Below the pieces are notes generated by a model. It ran no database searches and was not told the origin of the DNA. It saw only the letters and a list, made by a program, of their open reading frames with translations. This document shows positions 14,292 to 16,426 of a DNA stretch of 16,426 nucleotides, one piece after another. Made by a program: the position numbers and the translations under genes. The stretch spans positions 1 to 16,426 of the forward strand of contig JADJBM010000025.1 in assembly GCA_016703785.1 (NCBI GenBank), in the 5' to 3' direction. Source of the stretch: Betaproteobacteria bacterium. Lineage in GTDB: Bacteria > Pseudomonadota > Gammaproteobacteria > Burkholderiales > Rhodocyclaceae. Numbering within the stretch: position 1 is the first letter of the stretch; each line of letters begins with the position of its first letter.

Positions 14292-16426
14292 ATGAGCATC
14301 CATACCCTGGTCGACCGGCTCTGCACCCGGCTCCACGACACCCCGCAGTTCACAACGCAGGGCGCCACCCTGTTCGTCGACCTGGAACGCAAGGAAACAC
14401 GCCGCAAATACCTGCCGGCCGAGGTGCTTACGCATTTCCTCGGCGGCCGCGGCGCCAACATGTGGCTGCTCTACAACCTCCTGCAGGAGGAAAAGGATGC
14501 CCTCGACCCGGAGATCCCGCTGATCTTCGGCTCCGGCGTGCTGACCAGCGTGATGCCCTCGGCCACGCGCGGCAACTTCACCAGCAAGTCGCCCGAGTCT
14601 TACGCCATTCTCGATGCCAACGGCGGCGATTACTTCCCCGCCTTCCTCAAGCGCCACGGCTACGACCACCTGGTGCTCTTCGGCAAGGCGGCGCAATGGA
14701 CCCTGTTGCGCATCGCCCAGGATGAAATCACCTTCGAGGACGCCACGCCCTATTCCGGCCTGAACAACCTGGACACTGCCGCCGCCGTCGAACGCGACTT
14801 CAAGTGCAAGGAACGCAAGGACATGGCGCTGGCGCGCATCACCAGCGCTGGCGAGAACGGCGTGTTGTGCGCCGGCATCATGGGCGGCATCAAGGCCATC
14901 TGGGCGCGCGGCGGCGGCGGCGCCAAGATGGGTGCCCACAATCTGAAAGCGATCATGATCCATGGCCGCCCGCCGGAAATCGCGTTGCCCGCCGATGCCA
15001 GGACGCAGAACAAGGCCATCGGCAAGAAGATCACCGGCACCTCCGTCATCAAGAACGCTCTGAAAATGGTCGGTACGCCCTTCCTCTACAAGCCGAGCCG
15101 CGTGCTCGGCGCCATGGGCACCAAGAACAACCAGGAAACCACCTGGGGTGAATCGCTCGACGCGGACAACTTCGATGTCTATCGTCCCGGCATGGACGGC
15201 TGCTTCAAGTGCCCGGTGCATTGCCGCAACCTCAACGACATGACGCCCGAAGGCAAGGGCGGCTGGGGGGCGCATGCGCTGAAAGGCCTGAAGGGCAACG
15301 CCAGCTACGACAAGGCCCAGGCCGAGGTCGAGCACGAGCGCAAGAAGACCTACAACGGCATCAAGGGCGACGGCCAGTACGACCGCTACGACAAGGGCGA
15401 CGGCCCCGAGTACGTCACGCTCGGCAAGTTCGGCCCGAACATCGGCATCAAGGAGCCGGAGCACGTCCTGCGCCTGAACAACATCCTCAACGACCTCGGC
15501 CTGGATTCGGCCAGTTCCGGCGGCGCCATCGCCTGGGCCATGGAACTCTACCAGCGCGGCATCATCACGCAGAAGGAAACAGGCGGGCTGGACCTTTCCT
15601 GGGGTAACTACGACGCCATCGAGCAGCTGCTGTTCCTGACGGCGAAGCGGGAAGGATTCGGCAACGTCATTGCCGACTCAACCCGTGCCATCGAAAAGGG
15701 ACACTACCCGCAGGAAGCGGCCCAATACCGCATGTCGGTGAAAGGCCTGTTCCAGTCCGATCCGCACGATGCACGCATCCTCAAGGCCTTCGCCCTCGGC
15801 CTCTCGGTCGCCACGCGCGGCATGAATACCCTGAGAAACCGCGTCACGCTGGAGATCAACGCCCGCGTAAATGATGATCCGGCTTTCAAGACCGCGCTCT
15901 ACGGCGGCACCGTTTCGGCCAAACCGGAACTCCCTATGAAGGCAAGGAATTCGCCGTGCGCAAGGGTCGAGAACACCCCTTCGCCGTCGGCGACCTCGGT
16001 CGGCATGTCCCGCTTCGATACCAAGCTGTTCAACTCCCCTACCCTGCCCTGACACGGCGGATTTCGCCGAACAGGTCAACACCATGACCGGCACCACGCT
16101 TTCGCCAGCCGACATGGACGAGATCGGCCGCAACGTCACCGGCATCGAGCACATGCTCAACTTCCGCCTCGGCCTGCGCGCCAAGGACGACACGCTGCCG
16201 CCGCGCTGGTTCGATGAGGCGAACAACTTCGGCCCGTTCAAGGGCGAAAAAATCGACCGCGAGCAGTTCGAACAGTTGAAGGCGCGCTTCTATGTAGTGA
16301 CCGGCCTGAACGCCGAGGGCACGCCCCAACTGGAATGGCACGAAAAGCTGTCCAGGGTAACGACCGGATTCGCCCTGCGGGTGGAACTGCCCGGCGCGAC
16401 GCCCGGCGCACCGGAAAACGCCATCG
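14292..16426 (+). CDS. aor: Tungsten aldehyde:ferredoxin oxidoreductase family, large subunit, partial and frameshifted
   Basis: Large subunit of a tungsten-bispterin aldehyde oxidoreductase, which oxidises aldehydes to acids with ferredoxin (or further subunits) as acceptor. The ATG at 14292 follows AGGAGG (14281-14286). Seen: the N-terminal pterin domain (YLPAEVLTHFLGGRGANMWL, PLIFGSGVLTS), GVLCAGIMGGIKAIWARGGG, the [4Fe-4S] motif CFKCPVHC at residues 304-311, GPEYVTLGKFGPNIGI (about 371) and LNDLGLDSASSGGAIAWAME. Frame changes near 15932, 15965, 15990 and 16050 split the 3' part, which continues as YEGKEFAVRK, VENT, GMSRFDTKLFNSPTLP, FAEQVNTMTGTTLSPADMDE, IGRNVTGIEHMLNF and runs off the edge. 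The usual fourth cluster cysteine reads as serine (GMSRF). No small AorA-type subunit precedes it, unlike Aromatoleum aromaticum aorAB. Phenylacetaldehyde is a likely substrate; the BamB branch is a less likely alternative. Confidence 0.8.

Noticed and set aside
14232..15464. 410-codon minus-strand ORF opposite the aldehyde oxidoreductase
   Set aside because: Antisense shadow; the plus frame has all family motifs and a good ribosome site.
14292..16426. BamB-type class II benzoyl-CoA reductase subunit
   Set aside because: BamB belongs to the same family, but no bamC-I neighbours are present and the context (KorAB plus ferredoxin) fits a class I ATP-dependent reductase organism; not fully excluded.

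Overview
The window looks like a chromosomal or clone-derived segment from a facultatively anaerobic, probably denitrifying betaproteobacterium of the Aromatoleum/Thauera/Azoarcus type. The reasons are high GC, the gene order padB-padC-padD-padE-padF with a divergent phenylacetate-CoA ligase, a KorAB/ferredoxin set like the one that feeds benzoyl-CoA reductase in Thauera, and FNR/ANR-type sites (TTGA[C/T]-N4-ATCAA) in all three main control regions. The assignment comes from recognising gene families by eye; no search was run.

Layout. Positions 1-5321 (minus strand): the left part of an anaerobic phenylacetate operon. It encodes molybdenum phenylacetyl-CoA:acceptor oxidoreductase (PadB catalytic, PadC Fe-S, PadD membrane anchor), then the gamma and delta subunits (PadE, PadF) of phenylglyoxylate:acceptor oxidoreductase, running off the left edge. 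Positions 5322-5626: a divergent control region with an FNR-like box, a 15-bp palindrome and a 21-codon upstream ORF with a strong Shine-Dalgarno sequence. Positions 5627-6928 (plus): phenylacetate-CoA ligase, ended by a 12-bp perfect hairpin. Positions 6968-9608 (minus): an FlK-type acyl-CoA thioesterase and an NDP-forming acyl-CoA synthetase of unusual architecture, the latter behind a perfect FNR palindrome. Positions 9744-14122 (minus): korA-korB-ferredoxin-lldD, apparently one operon. Positions 14292-16426 (plus, cut by the right edge): a tungsten aldehyde:ferredoxin oxidoreductase family protein, divergent from korA across another FNR-like box.

How it fits together. Phenylacetate is activated (PadJ), oxidised at the alpha carbon to phenylglyoxylate (PadBCD, electrons to quinone), and decarboxylated to benzoyl-CoA (PadE-I). 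KorAB and the Allochromatium-type ferredoxin would deliver low-potential electrons for benzoyl-CoA reduction. The aldehyde oxidoreductase would oxidise an aldehyde such as phenylacetaldehyde, and the NDP-forming synthetase could interconvert an acyl-CoA and its acid with nucleotide phosphorylation. LldD feeds in lactate or another 2-hydroxy acid. The set KorAB + ferredoxin + aldehyde oxidoreductase + NDP-forming synthetase resembles the amino-acid fermentation module of hyperthermophilic archaea, placed here under apparent oxygen control beside a respiratory aromatic pathway (inference).

Quality. At least eight genes are split by frame changes although the protein continues intact in another frame. 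They cluster at 1-1700 and 15930-16050 and occur singly elsewhere, and 7397-7530 is a run of G/C homopolymers. I read this as sequencing or assembly error, not gene decay, and give each gene its reconstructed full extent. No tRNA, rRNA, CRISPR array or transposase was seen. The only gene-free stretch of about 300 bases is 5322-5626, described below.
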